A stretch of 64,000 nt of DNA from Artemisia argyi (GCA_030686995.1 CM060680.1:79412060-79476059), one strand, 5' to 3'; counted from the first letter of the stretch, positions 24,340 through 37,619 are shown. Notes: generated from the sequence alone by a model not told the origin. Made by a program: numbers and translations.

Positions 24340-24357
24340 TCCCCGGCAGCGGCGCCA
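24340..24357 (-). other. PBS of the 12.1-kb element
   Basis: The minus strand reads TGGCGCCGCTGCCGGGGA, three to five bases inside the right LTR. It is the same asp-tRNA-type PBS as the Athila-type element at 13354, and closer to canonical. Confidence 0.9.
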
Positions 24358-24362
24358 AATAT

Positions 24363-27300
24363 TGATTCGCCTCAAACAGTCAGATAATTATTGATCAACC
24401 ACTTGTGAATGGCCAACTGTAATAGTCAAACAGCTGAGGCAAATGCTTCCGAGGAATACAGTGTTTTCCCGGGTCGTAAGTCCCAACGAGGTGTGCGATG
24501 TGATATTATAAACGAATTTGTGATCGAGTGAATATGAACAGGAAAGGTTATAAGTGTGTGTGTGTGTGTTTAACTAAGGTTTTACAACTTAAAATAACTT
24601 AAATAAGCTAATGAAATGATTACGTGAAACCTAGGTATTTAAAACGTACACCAAATTAAAATCAGACGCGACTGCGTACTGAGAAAAAGGTGAGTTTTAA
24701 GGAAAAATAAACTACAATGGTTAAAATTGAAAATTCTATAAACTTAAACTTAAAATAAAATTAAAATGAAAATAAAACTATTTTTTAGATTATTATATTA
24801 TTTATTATTAATTATTTAAATAAAAACTATTTAACTATTTATTTAAAATCAAACTAAAAATTATAAATACTACAAATTAAACTAAAAACTTATAAAAATA
24901 TTTTCTAAACCTAAAATAGAACTTGAAGAAAGTATAAAAAATAAAAATAAATCTTTTTGTCTTTTTGTGAACTTTTTATTAATTAAAAACTATTTATGTT
25001 AATTATACTAATTAAACTATTTTAAATTTAAAAATAATATTAAACTAACTTAGAAAATTATGAAAATTTTTATATAACTAATTAACCATCATAGGAATCC
25101 TAAAAAATTATAAAAACTTTATTTTATGTATTTTTAAACTAGTTTACTATTTATTATTCTATTTATTATTTAATTACTATTTAAACTATTTAAATTATAA
25201 AAACTATTAAATGAACAGTATAAATCACAAGAAAATTTATAAAATTATCTTATGACTTATAGAAGCTAGGAAAAATATAAAATATAGGTGTTACTATATA
25301 AAAATTAATTATGCTAATTAAAACTTACTTATTAATTAATTATTAATAAAACTATTTTTAAATCTAATAAATATCAAATGATATTATAAAAATCTAAGAA
25401 AATTATTTAAATTACTTTAATATATAAGGAAATTAATAAAAATATAAAAACACAACTTACTTAATAAAAATGTAAAAATGAAAATTAAAATTAAATTATA
25501 TTAAATAGAAACTATCACTTAATTTTATATTGTTTTTTCTGGATTTTTATTTTACAAAACTTTATTATACATAAAAATAAGTAACTTTAATAAAAACAAT
25601 AATTTTAGAACTTAAAAATAAGCTAGTTATAAGTTATAATCCTAGACAGTTGACTTTAGTTGACTTAAATGGAAAATAAGCTCAAATGAGCTTATGTGGG
25701 ACCCACCTTGGACTTTTCTGGTTCTAATAGGTCTTATGGATTTGTCAAAGCTTAACTTAACTCAATAAGCTCAGTAGATAAGCTAAAAAGCCAAAATAAG
25801 CTAATCCAAAAACTTACATTCAACACAGACTGGGGACAAGATTCAATGGTTAATCTAGGTGGGGTCCACAGTGACTCAGGTCAAACTATTGGTCAATACT
25901 TAGAGTCTACTAGGAGGGGGGTTGGGAAAACCTAATTAGAGGTGGTGGGACCCACTGAGTTGGTCACAAAACACCACCCAAGTGGTGTTGTTGCCAAGTC
26001 TGCTGATGTGCAGGGGAGGTACCCAGGCCTGCAAGTGTCTTTAGGGTTGTGTAGGACCCACAACAAAAATCTTAAAAATGCAATAACTAATGGAAATCAA
26101 AGATGAAGTGGTAGAGAACAATTACACAAAATCTTAAAGTCTGAATCACAATACACAAATCTAGAGAATTCTTGCTAATTTGGAAAAAACTGAGAGAGTT
26201 AACTTTTGACTTTTTATGGAAATGAGCTAGGTTGACTTATGTGGATTTCTAACACTCCTTACTGATTCAATAAGTTGTTTTAAGCTATAACTAATCTAAA
26301 TTAAGCTAGAGCTAAAGATTATAAGCTAATGTGATGGGTTTATGAACCACAAATCCTTGACAGTTAACTGTCAAGGACTTTGGAGGTTGATTTTGACTTT
26401 CACTTATCAAGACCCTGATTTCCTTGCTTCTTTGACTTTATTAGAACCAAACTAACATGTATGAAGCAATATTAGACAATAGTAACTACTGAGAGAAGGT
26501 GAAATAGTCTAAACCAAACACCCCATTAACTAACTGTTTGGATGATTATCAAAGCTAAGGTGAGATTTAAACCAAAACTCAGATCCCTAACACTTTATTA
26601 TGCTAATATAAGATCAAGTAAACAATAATTAAACACAACACAAGCTGAAAACACAATTTTGTCAAGATTGAGTGATTCACTGTGAAGTTTTCAATTTTAA
26701 GAACAATTGATTTTTAATGAACACAACACTAATTTTACTTGATATTATAACCAATAAACAACTTAGAAACCTAAAATTACTAAAGTCTATGCTGATTAAA
26801 TACTTATTCAATACAACAATAAAAGTGGGTATAAGAACTTACAAATGGAATTGGACTGAGCAACAAAAAACTATGGACCAATCTCATACCCTAGTATCCC
26901 CCATAGGATTCTAAACCAGAAACATATCCAATAACTCTGCTCCAATCTTCTTCCTTCTTCTTTATAACTATTTTCTATTTATTCTCCTATTTTATTGATT
27001 TTCTTGGAATTTTTGAGTTTATATTCTAAATAGATTCTGAGGCTATCTAAAAGCTTTTGTAAGCTTCGTCAGAGCTTATTTTAGCTTATGAGATTCAATA
27101 ACAATCACAAATAACAACAAACAACAACTTTGAGATTTTGAAAATTCCTAAAAATGGCATAAACTGAGAAAGCAATTGATAATTGAAATTAACTTGAATT
27201 AAAGATTAAGTAACATGAAATTAACTGAGTACAACTTGTTTTAATGGAAATTACAACTGAGAATGACAATTACACTACCTACGGTTTAATTAAACTAAAA

Positions 27301-28579
27301 CTAAACTAATACTTCATACTCTCTGCTTCATTCATTCTTTATAGAGACTTTTGTGACTCCCCTCATGCGTCTGAAACTATCCCACCATAATTTGGCCATT
27401 GGATTGGTCAGAACAATCTCAGCCGTTTAAATTTGCAACTTGGCGCCAAAAAAATCTTAGGGCAGATATAGCTTGCGTGGTGAGGTTTTCAAGGGTGATT
27501 AAGGGAGCTTGGAGGGTTGTGTGAGGTGGAGGGTGAGGTGGAAAGGAGTGGGGAGCAAGTTGGGGTAAAACCATGGTGGTTTGGGTGGCCTGTGTGGTGG
27601 TGAGTGGTATGGTTTTGGGAGGGAAATACGTAGACTGGGTGGTTTTGTTTTAGGGGTGTTGACCGGGTCTTTGACCGAGGGGGTGGACTTGGGCTGTTGG
27701 TGGGCTTGGGTAAAAATGTAGGGTGGGCTTGGATTTAGTTTAGTTTGGATTTGGTTTTGGATAGTAAGGTCCGTTTGGTTTATTTATTAACAAGGACCAA
27801 AGTTGTAAATTGGCAATAGTTGAGGGTCTGATTTTGTATTTTCCCAAAGTTTATAATAAGGGTAAAAATTGTCATATGTGAATAGTAAAAGGGCGTTTTT
27901 TATATTTTTAATTTTTTAAATACCCGGGGACTAAAACTGACAATTTACCAAACTTGAGGGACTAAATGTGTAATTTATTCAAAACTTTCTTCCAGGGACT
28001 AAAAGTGAAAATTATGAATTCCCTAGGACCCTTAATGGTAATTTTCCCATTTTGAACACCCAGGGACTGAAACTGTCAAGTTTAAACTTTGAGGGACCTG
28101 TTTTGCCAAACTGTGAAACTTTAGGGACCAATCATGTAAATTCACCAAACTTCATACCAAGGACCATTCCTGCAAAAGATTATTAGTATAAGGATCAAAA
28201 TTGAATTTCTCAAAGTTTTTAACATCCCAGGGACCATTTATGTCAATTTCCAAAGTTGAGGGACTAAACTTGTAATTTTGTGAAACTTTGCACCAAAGGA
28301 CTAAATATGTAACTTTATGATTAAAAAGGACCTTTGGTGACATTTTCATGTTTTTAGAATAACCAGGGACTAGTTTTGCCAATTTATGAAACTTGAGGGA
28401 CTGAAACTGCCAATTATGCAAACTTTGTACGTTTTTAATCTGTTTTTGCATATTTTACATTTAAAACATATAGAACACACCTTTAAGATATTTAAAGTAT
28501 TTTGATACATATTTGAGTGTTTTTGTATGTTTTGGCAGTTCAGATTAGTATAAAATGATGAGTATTTAGACACTCATCA
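24363..28579 (-). repeat. Right LTR (5' LTR in element sense) of the 12.1-kb element
   Basis: 4217 bp, exact length match to 16495-20711, with every internal landmark shifted by 7868 (palindrome 26354-26377, AGGGACT array 27924-28413). TSD ATAGC follows at 28580-28584. No difference from the left LTR was noticed. Confidence 0.95.
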
Positions 28580-28584
28580 ATAGC

Positions 28585-31362
28585 CCATGGGTGAGTCCAG
28601 TTCATTGTGTTCCGAAGAAAGGAGGAATGACTGTAGTGACCAACGAAAGGAATGAATTAGTTCCTACTAGAACTGTCACTGGATCGCGAGTATGTATTGA
28701 TTACAGAAAACTTAACAAAGCCACAAGGAAAGATCATTTTCCTCTAGCGTTCATGGATCAGATGCTCGAAAGATTAGCAGGAAACAAATACTTTTGCTTC
28801 CTTGATGGTTTTTCGGGATATTTCCAAATTCCTATCGATCCAGCCGATCAAGAGAAAACCACATTTACATGTCCTTTTGGAACCTACGCTTACTGGCGTA
28901 CGCCCTTTGGTCTATGTAATGCACCTGCAACTTTTCAAAGGTATATGATCGCAATATTCCAAGACATGCTTGAGACATCTATGGAAGTTTTCATGGATGA
29001 CTTTTCAGTTTTTGGTGATTCTTTTGAAACTTGTCTTTCCAATCTCGATAAAATGCTTGAGAGATGTGAAGCTGCACATCTAGTTCTTAATTTGGAAAAA
29101 TGTCATTTCATGGTAACTGAAGGAATTGTGTTAGGACACAAGATATCAAGTTCAGGAATGGAAGTAGACAAAGCTAAAATAGATGTTATCACCAAATTAC
29201 CACCACCAACTAACGTTAAAGCCGTTAGAAGTTTTCTAGGACATGCCGGTTTTTACCGCCCATTTATCAAAGATTTTTCAAAAATATCACGTCCTACGAC
29301 TAAACTTTTAGAAAAGGATTCTGTATTTGATTTCAATGCAGACTGCATTAAAGCTTTCGAAACATTGAAAAGTCAATTGACTAGTGCCCCAATTATGGTT
29401 GCACCTAATTGGTCACTACCATTTGAACTCATGTGTGATGCAAGCGATTTCGCTGTTGGAGCTATTTTAGGACAACGTGAAGGAAAACATTTTCGTCATA
29501 TATACTTCGCTAGTAAAACACTCAACAATGCTCAACAAAACTATACGGTTACGGAAAAGGAATTATTAGCCGTAGTTTTTGCATTCGACAAATTCAGATC
29601 TTATCTCGTGCTTTCAAAAACGATAGTTTTTACAGATCATTCCGCACTTAAATATCTGTTTACCAAACAAGATGCAAAACCGCGTCTTATCAGATGAATT
29701 TTACTACTGCAAAAATTCGATATCGAAATAAAAGACAAGAAAGGAGCAGAAAATCTTGCAGCTGATCATTTGTCACGTCTCGAGAATCCGAATTTGGAAG
29801 AATTAAAAGAAAATGAAATTAACGATTATTTTCCAGATGAAACTCTCATGACGATAGATAAAGATGATGATGAGGAAGTACCATGGTTTGCAGATTACGC
29901 AAATTATCTTGCAGGAGATATTCTTAAAAAAGCGATGAGTCACTACCAACGTAGTAAGTTCTTTTCAGAACTAAAACACTATTATTGGGAGAAACCTTAC
30001 CTTTTTAAAATGTGCAAGGATGGAATGATACAAAGATGTGTTTCGGGTGCCGAAATAAGAAAAATTCTTGATGAATGTCATCATGGCCCAACTGGGGGAC
30101 ATTATGGTCCTTCCACTACAGCTAAAAAAGTTTTTGATGCTGGATTCTATTGGCCTACAATTTTCAAAGAAGCATATACTCTCGTTCAAAACTGCGATGC
30201 GTGCCAAAAATCCGGTAACCTTTCTCGAAGAGACGAAATGCCTCAAAAGAGCATTCAAGTCTGCAAAATATTCGACATTTAGGGAATTGACTTTATGGGA
30301 CCCTTCCCTAAATCACACAAATACGAATATATCCTCGTTGCAATCGATTATGTTTCCAAATGGGTTGAAGCTGAAGCTCTTCCTACTAACGATGCACGAG
30401 TTGTTGTCAACTTTCTCAAAAATCTTTTCGCTCGGTATGGAATTCCTAAAACTTTAATAAGTGATAGAGGATCCCATTTCTGTAATAAACAAATGGAGAA
30501 AGTAATGAAACGATATGGAGTTCATCATCGTTTTGCTACAGCTTATCATCCACAAACTAGTGGTCAAGTCGAAAATACCAATAGAGCTATAAAAAGAATA
30601 CTTGAAAAAACGGTTAAGGACAATCCTTCCGTTTGGTCAAGGAAATTAGACGACGCTCTATGGGCATTTCGTACGGCATATAAGACACCAATTGGTACAA
30701 CACCATACAGACTCTTGTATGGGAAAACATGTCATCTACCGTTCGAACTTGAGCACCGTGCTTACTGGGTGCTAAGAAGTTGTAATCCTGATCTAAAAAT
30801 AGCTGGAGAAAAGAGATTTTTGCAATTGCATGAACACGATGAGTTAAGACTTCAAGCTTATGAGAACTCCCAACTATACAAAGCAAGAACCAAAGCTTAC
30901 CATGATAGAAAGCTGAGAATTCGAAAAAAATTCAAAGCTGGAGATAAAGTTCTGCTCTTCAATATGAAATACAAGTTTAAAGCTCCAAAACTCAAGCAAA
31001 AATGGTTTGGACCATATGTAGTGAAACATGGATTTCCATCAGGTTATGTTGAACTTTATGACAAACATGGTGGAAGTTTCATTATAAATGGGCACCGAAT
31101 TAAACTCTATTATGATAAAGAGCAATTAAACGTAATTTCTAATAAAGAAATTCCATCCGAATTTGAATATGAAGCTTTCACATTCATGGCTCCACACAAG
31201 GGAATGATCCTTTGGGCACACAATAATGGTTTTATCTATGATGCTCTTCCTAGAGCATGGGAAAAAGTTACATTGGAAAACATAGATGAAACAGGGGAGG
31301 GAATTGTGATAGGAAATGTGGTGTACATCCCTAAAAGGAAATGTAACACTACAACTACATAA
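28585..31362 (+). pseudogene. pol: Athila-type RT-RNase H-integrase, broken
   Basis: Continues the frame cut at 16494. RT: CIDYRKLNKATRKDHFP, a polymerase box reading FMDD (about 28993-29004), FGLCNAPATFQ. RNase H: ELMCDASDFAVGAILGQ, then TEKELLAVVFA, then FTDHSALKYL (to about 29660). TGA at 29695-29697 breaks the tether. Integrase: HHCC zinc finger (HHGPTGGH ... CDACQ, about 30080-30210), TAG at 30280-30282 just before the first catalytic aspartate (DFMGPF), second Asp in SDRGSHF, Glu in SGQVENTNRAIKR. The C-terminal part ends at TAA 31360-31362 after a KFKAGDKVLLFN element. The three polymerase-box and DDE positions are present. The two stops are of the type made by G-to-A change at a tryptophan codon. 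Confidence 0.92.
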
Positions 31363-33154
31363 TCTATTCGAAGTTTGAGTCCGGCTGAGGACTCGTTAAT
31401 AAAACAAGCGCTTCTCGGGAGGCAACCCGTGTGTTTATTTTTAATATTTTTTTTTCAGTGTCTACACCCCAAAGTTTTACCACTTGGTCAAACTTCAGTG
31501 TGGGGGTGTGCCACTAATTTGAATAAAATTGCAATGCTTTTTGTTTGTTTGTTTTTGTTTCTAATAATGCAGGTGTTGATTGCAAGAAATAGAAGATTGG
31601 ATAGAAACATAAAACCGGATATCATGGTTTATTTTCTCATTTTCCCTACTTTCATATTTTTAAGTTCGTTTATCACATTGAGGACAATGCTTAACTTAAG
31701 TGTGGGGGGGTGAGTAGGTAAATAAGAAATTAAGTCTAATATGGAGTTAATTTTTAAATTTTATTTGTCCTTATAATCTAGTTGTTTTCACACTTTTAGG
31801 AGTAATTTATTAGAATAACTGGATCTATCCACTGGAAAAATCAGTAATTTTGAAAGAATTGAGATGTGTCCCGATTAATATTGCAATCCACTTTTGGATC
31901 GATAACATTTGCTAGCACACATTATAACCCTTTCCACTAAATTGTGAGGATTTTAGCCTGTTCATATATAGCATACATCTTATATGCTCGAATCTTTTGT
32001 TATGAGTGTGCCGGTGATTTTATTTATTCTAGAACTTGTACTTGTAAATCATTACGAGACCTTTGTGAGATTACATTTTTGTAATATAAGTATACATACG
32101 TGATAAGAGGCAACCTTAGGATTTTAACCAAATAGCCTTCCTTATTGATTTTTAGCTAGTCACATTGATTAGTTAATTTCCAATTTTTAACCCTTTTGTT
32201 AGCGTTCATCTTTAACGCTAGATACCCTTAGTTACACCTTCTGAGCCTTTCCTTTTCTTTTGATTAAAACCATAAAAAAATACAAAAAGATTTTACACTT
32301 TTTAGCCTAGCCTTACCCTTTAGTCAAGTCTTGGTGAGTTGTTAGCTTTATGAGGTATTATATTATGAATCATGAAGAAAGAAATGAGAAAGTGGAAATT
32401 CAGGAATCAGCGATTGAAGCAAGTAAAAGTATAGTCATCACAATATATATGATGACAAGTGTTTCCAAGTGTTATGAATTTCAGTTATTTGCAAAAAAAA
32501 AATAAATAAATAAAAAAATAAAAAAAATAAATTGTTAGTTTGATATGTATAGTTTTATGTATAGCCAATGAAGCTATAAAATAAAGCATTGATCGCGAAA
32601 GAATGAAGTTCTCAAAGACTACGAGGTTATGATTCAAGGAAGAAAAGCTAATAACATTTGATCTATAGACTTGGACTAGTTTGTATATTCTTAATCATCA
32701 CTTACCCTTCAATAATCCCATGTCTTATTCCTACCCTTAACCCTTTTTAGCCTAAACCCGAATAAAAGACCTCTTTGATATGCAGACTTGGTGCTTACGC
32801 CATTGCGGTGTAGTTTTGTTTCTTGTACAACCCTATAGTAATAATTAGATCATGACTGAGCAATGAGTGTGATTTATCATATACGCTACCCCATATATGA
32901 GTGTTATGAGTGAATTATATCTTATTCTTCTTTCGTGAGGTGTTTTAGAAGTGTTAATCAAGCAAGAAAATCGTTGGGTATTGTCAAACATCTCAATATT
33001 TCAATTATAAAAGCTTAATAAGGATGATCTAACTTATACTTGTATAAGGAGGATTCTCATCACAATTTTCAGAAATCACTTCTGGTTACCATGTGGATAT
33101 TTAGTTTTCTTCTAGATTTGCTTGAGGACAAGCAAAGTTTAAGTGTGGGGGATT
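31363..33154 (+). other. Athila-type 3' region, non-coding, with three PPT-like motifs
   Basis: Just after integrase, AAGCGCTTCTCGGGAGGCA (near 31406-31424, continuing ACCC) matches the conserved post-integrase motif I know from Athila/Tat elements. AGTGTGGGGG occurs at 31497, 31699 and 33142. The last two are preceded by TTGAGGACAA, and the last is the PPT. An A-rich low-complexity stretch lies at about 32490-32530. The small ORF at 31375-31713 is probably incidental. No env-like protein, signal peptide or transmembrane ORF is recognisable in this 1.8 kb. Confidence 0.75.
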
Positions 33155-33551
33155 TGATAACGCTCAAAGTTAACATGTTTTTATAAGCGTTATTAGTGTT
33201 TTTGTGCATGTTATTTGCTTGTTTTTATATGCTTTTGCCGCTAAATCGTATCAAAGTCTGTTTTTGTAGCATATGTAGCCAAATGTAGGAAAAATGGAGA
33301 AAAAGTGAAGAAAATGAAGTATATGCGATTACACGAAGATTCCCAAGTTCAAAAGTCCAATCTGTGATGCATTTCATAAGGAGAACCTAAGTTTTGTCAT
33401 CTCAAAGTTCCAAGTTCAGAGTTAATCAAGTTTGGATAGTGCATAAAGAACTACACAAGGAAAAGTCAAAGTCCAAAGCAACCAGAACCTACCATCCGAT
33501 CGGTTGGAGTACAACTGATCAGATAGCGACAATTACCACATCCATCCGATT

Positions 33552-33556
33552 GGTGC
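33552..33556. repeat. Target-site duplication (left), GGTGC
   Basis: GGTGC here and at 52419-52423 flanks the TGTAACACC...TTGTTACA element. Confidence 0.95.
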
Positions 33557-36500
33557 TGTAACACCCCCAAAATACCGCAGCGGAAGACTGTGTCATAGGG
33601 GTGCTACTTCATAATACAAAGTACAAGTTATAGAAAACGAACTCTAAATGAGACGTTTTGAAAAGTTACCATTCGATTAATGAATTCAAAGTTACAAACA
33701 AGAGATTCCAAAGTATGATACATAAATGTATACAAAGTTTTGAATGGTAAATGATAAAAAGCATAAGTCTTCAGAATATGCAGCTTGACTCTAGGTTCCA
33801 CGCACTAGCTATCGCCTTACTAACCTGAGATAAACATGCTAAAGTGTCAACACAATGGTTGGTGAGTTCATAGAGTTTGTCTTAAAACAGTTGAAAAGCC
33901 TCAAAAGAATGTTCACATAGCAAAGGCATTGTGAATCCATTCAGTTGCAAGTCCCGCCATAAGAGACTTGTAACCTGTGTGTTCACAACCCACTGCTAAC
34001 ATATATAGTATGAATAAGACATGTATAAGTTCATCAAAACATTTAAGCAATTAGTCATGAGTCTACACTTCATCTCCGAAGACCTCACGTTTGTTGTATG
34101 TCTCAATGGTCATCCAGCAACTTAATCTGGAGCCATTGGCAGTCTCAATGGTCATCCAACAACTTAATCTGGAGCCACTGGCAGTCTCAATGGTCATCCA
34201 GCAACTTAATCTGGAGCCACTGGAAGTCTCACAATCAAGTATAACGCAGTTAAGTATAACACAATCATGTATGTATGAAATCAAGTATAATGCAATCAAG
34301 TATAAGACGATCAAGTATAAAAGCTTTGAATATTTGTACAAGTAAGCAAGTAGTTAAGCATGTATCTCCCCCAAAGAGTTAAAACAAGTATGAAAAAGTA
34401 GGGGCTATGACTCACCTTAAGTCTATGTAATGAGAAATGAAAGTGGTAGTCGAATCGCGAAAGTCTCTAAGAGCAGCCTATAATAGAACGTTGCGACTTA
34501 GGTTTGGAGTAACGTCTAAGAATACGAAGAATTTTCCTATGTATGTCTTGCATATAGTTCATGATGTAGTACTTAGTATATAGTGTAAGTCGTTGAATAT
34601 AAATGGTTTATGAAACATGTATAGGTTGTACATCTCTTACTACCGTTCGGGCCAACGTAATTCAGAAGTCATGGAGTAAACGTTCGAGGAGCCAGGACAC
34701 TTTAATTTGTAAATCCACAACTCATCTCGACGGCTTACTTAATGAACTCCTCACATGAGGCTCCCTACTATTGTAGTATTTGATAACATATGTATAAGTT
34801 TTTGATCTTTAAAAGTTATATGGTCTTTAGCCGTGGCTTTACCGTGACCTTGGTCATTGTTACCATGGTCTTGAGACTCAACCTTGGCTTTAGCCATGGT
34901 TGTGGTCTTGGCTTTAGGTCATTAGACCTCTTGGTCTTAGTAAATCATAACTATTATATAGTGACTTTGGTCTAAAAATGGGCTGTTAAGAATTTGAATA
35001 AAATATCACTCGGAAAGCGTTTTCAGGGCTCGAGCTTCTTTACTCCTGAACGAAAACGGCATTCCGGACAACTTTCATGTTTTAACTTTTTGATGAATCG
35101 GACCAGAAGGATAACTTTCAAAATGGCAGAATGCAAAACAATATGGTATAGGCAGTTTTGCCATTTTGGTTTCGCTAACTTCTTATGGCCATAACTTTTG
35201 ACTCGTGTACTCGTTTTGGGTGATTCAAATTGCTATATTTTCCTTGTTAAGTCCTATTTAACAGTAAGTAAATGTAAAATATCATAGTTATACTATTTTG
35301 GTCGTGGTTCTCCATAAAAGTCACTAGTTTACTTGTTTAAATAACATAAGTTAACATATATATACCATAACTTGTTTTACTAGTTTTTATACATCATGAA
35401 CACAATACAAAGACCATATATAGCATGAAAGAAACATAATAAGCATGAAAATGATATTGAGCAAGAAAGTGTAATAGGATTTCTTACAACTTTTGGCTTT
35501 CTAAAGAAAGGAAGTCAAGTATGAAACTAGGACACTAAACCTATGCTTGCAAACCCTTCACCACAACTCTTGTAACCCTTGCTAGCCTTGATATAGACCT
35601 TTTGAAAACCAATTAACTTCAGCCCCTAACACCTTGTATAGCTCCTAATTCAACCATGGAATCACCAAACAAACTTAAGAACTAGGTAGAGAATACTAAG
35701 ACCTTGAACTTTGTAGTGTAACTTGTAGTTTGAAGATCAAAGGATCATGGTGCTAGGGATTTATGTGTGGCGTTTTTAGTGATGAGAAAGGAAGGAGATG
35801 AGCTTGTATTTTATAGCATGAATGAGGAGGTTAGGAAGGTAACTAGGAAAGTTCATTGAGGAGGTTACTTTTTAGGATATTTAGGAAGCTTTCTTAGCAA
35901 GTTTTACACATGTATGGATCCTAGGGCTTAAGGCATGAGATCATGACACACAATAGGTGAATCCCCCCCCCCCTATAAGTCGGCCAAGGCTGATCTAGGG
36001 TGACTAGATGAGTAGTCATGGTCTTATCTAAGTTACGGAGTGAGTTTTGGTCCCGGTAATCGCTAACGGTAAGTCGTTAAGTCATGAAACTTAAAATCGG
36101 GTATCCTAAAAATATGAAACTTATAAATATGCTATAACTTATCAATATACTCCATAATAAAATATAAAATGAGTGGTAGGTTCTATTGGGGTGCTCAAAC
36201 CCTGCTAAAACTGGAAACGCGGGTCTAAAATGCGTAATACGTAAAACGTACGAAGGTTGCGTAAAATTGAGAAAAGTAAAATGTAACTTTTCTAATAGGA
36301 TACTAATGACTTAAAATGACTTATAATGTTTAGGCTGGGCTCAGTCTAGTGTCGGTTGGTATTTAATGTCTTTTAGACATAAAACCGTAAGCCTAAAAAT
36401 CAAGGAATGACTTATAAAATCAAGGAATGATTTTTGGTCAAAGGAGGAGGGAAAAATATGTTGACTTATTCTAATAAGTTGAAAACTCAAATTGTCTTAG

Positions 36501-36934
36501 AAACGCAGTTCAGGTATAGGCTAGGGTTACGGCTGAGTAAAAACGCTTAAAACTGAAAATTCCAGTTTTTTTTTTCACGGCCGAGGCTTATTTTGGTCAT
36601 GTTTTTCTCAGTCATGATTAATTCTCTAATTAATCATGAGAGTACTAAACATTTTTCTGATGCGGGGTCACTTAACGCGGTCGAGTTTCGTTGTGCGTAG
36701 AGTTTTTGAATGACGTTTTACCCTAAAACGTGTAATTCCGTGTAATTCCTTAATAACTTTCACGAAAATGATCTGTTGAGTGTCAAACTTTTAATTTGCC
36801 ATGGAAATGATTTATCACTCGAGGCCAAGAAACAAAAATCAAATTTCGGGAGAATTTAGGGAAAAATGAATAGTAAAAGTGAATAGTAAAATTTTCCGGG
36901 AATAGTAATTAACCTAAAATTGCGAATTGTTACA
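33557..36934 (-). repeat. Left LTR (3' in element sense) of chromovirus derivative
   Basis: TGTAACACCC...GAATTGTTACA. A TATA-like site (TATAAAAT on the minus strand) lies at 35808-35815. It includes the 3 x 42 bp repeat and a GGTCTTGG/GGTCATT low-complexity patch at about 34830-34940. A C9 run is near 35966. Confidence 0.92.
34100..34225. repeat. Tandem repeat 3 x 42 bp in LTR
   Basis: Three copies of a 42-bp unit starting GTCTCAATGGTCATCCA. Because 42 is divisible by 3, they make a spurious repeated peptide. The same array is at 38163-38288 in the other LTR. Confidence 0.95.
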
Positions 36935-37619
36935 GTCTCTACCCCTTAAGAAGAACTTCGTCCCGAAGTTCAGTTGATGTTAACTACTTACGGTATGTCT
37001 AAGAGAATTCGGGATCTCTAATATAGTGGTGTTTACTCTGATTCGTCTAAGGTTCTGGTTAAGGAGTCGTATCGGATGCAAATAAGCCCACTTATTTATA
37101 ACTCTTTACTTACATAAAGAAGCGTCCAAATTTATGTAAGTAAGGGATCATAAACTTATGGTTCGGTGATTTACAATTTCTTTATTTAAATGAAGAGGTG
37201 TCCCAATCCATTTAAATAAGGAGATTCTAAATCATCCTACTTAAGAATTTCCGACACAAAATCCGCCTTCTGAGGCAGATAGTAAGATAATCAAGTTATC
37301 AAATCCCTAAAGCTAATCAATAATATTATTTAACTCAAATCTTGTGTCTCATCAAACAAGAACTGTCACAAGATCAAGTTAAATAATTAGTTATTACTGA
37401 CCTCCATGTTTTTAATGAATCGACTAATCTCTGGGGCTCCTTATAATACAAAAGTCACATCATCTAACAGCGTGGAACTAAACCAATAACTAACAAAAAG
37501 CATATGCGAATGTAGGATGTGTAACGCAAATAAAGAGGAGAGTCTTAACGTATATAGCAGTTATAGTCTAGGCACTAAATGCAACCTAGTTCTCTATAAC
37601 CAAGGCTCTGGTACCAATC
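36935..37619 (-). other. 685-bp interior of chromovirus derivative, with three hairpins
   Basis: No coding sequence. Three inverted repeats: TTACTTACATAAA at 37106-37118 with 37131-37143; TTATTTAAATG at 37182-37192 with 37209-37219; and ATTATTTAACT plus ATCTTGTG at 37325-37346 with 37367-37387. The minus-strand PBS is at 37605-37619 and a PPT-like run is at 36935-36950. Confidence 0.85.

Larger units (their letters stand above)
16495..28579 (-). mobile_element. Non-autonomous Athila/Tat-like element with one protein, 12.1 kb
   Basis: Two 4217-bp LTRs (16495-20711 and 24363-28579) at a constant offset of 7868 bp flank a 3651-bp interior. On the minus strand: PBS TGGCGCCGCTGCCGGGGA (24340-24357), one long ORF, then PPT AGTGTGGGGGAT (20712-20723). 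The LTRs look identical wherever I compared them, so this is the youngest large insertion here. No protease, RT, RNase H or integrase is present. PBS, PPT and zinc-knuckle spacing match the surrounding Athila-type element, so a related element may have supplied the enzymes. Confidence 0.95.

Noticed and set aside
31375..31713. 112-residue hydrophobic ORF after Athila-type integrase, possible env
   Set aside because: Overlaps the conserved non-coding GGGAGGCAACCC and PPT-like motifs; hydrophobicity comes from T-rich sequence, with no clear signal peptide and domain order.
34063..34345. Repeat-containing ORFs (about 84-92 aa) on both strands, also at 38126-38437
   Set aside because: Produced by the 3 x 42 bp tandem repeat in the chromovirus LTR; present on both strands and in both LTRs, no start context or family.
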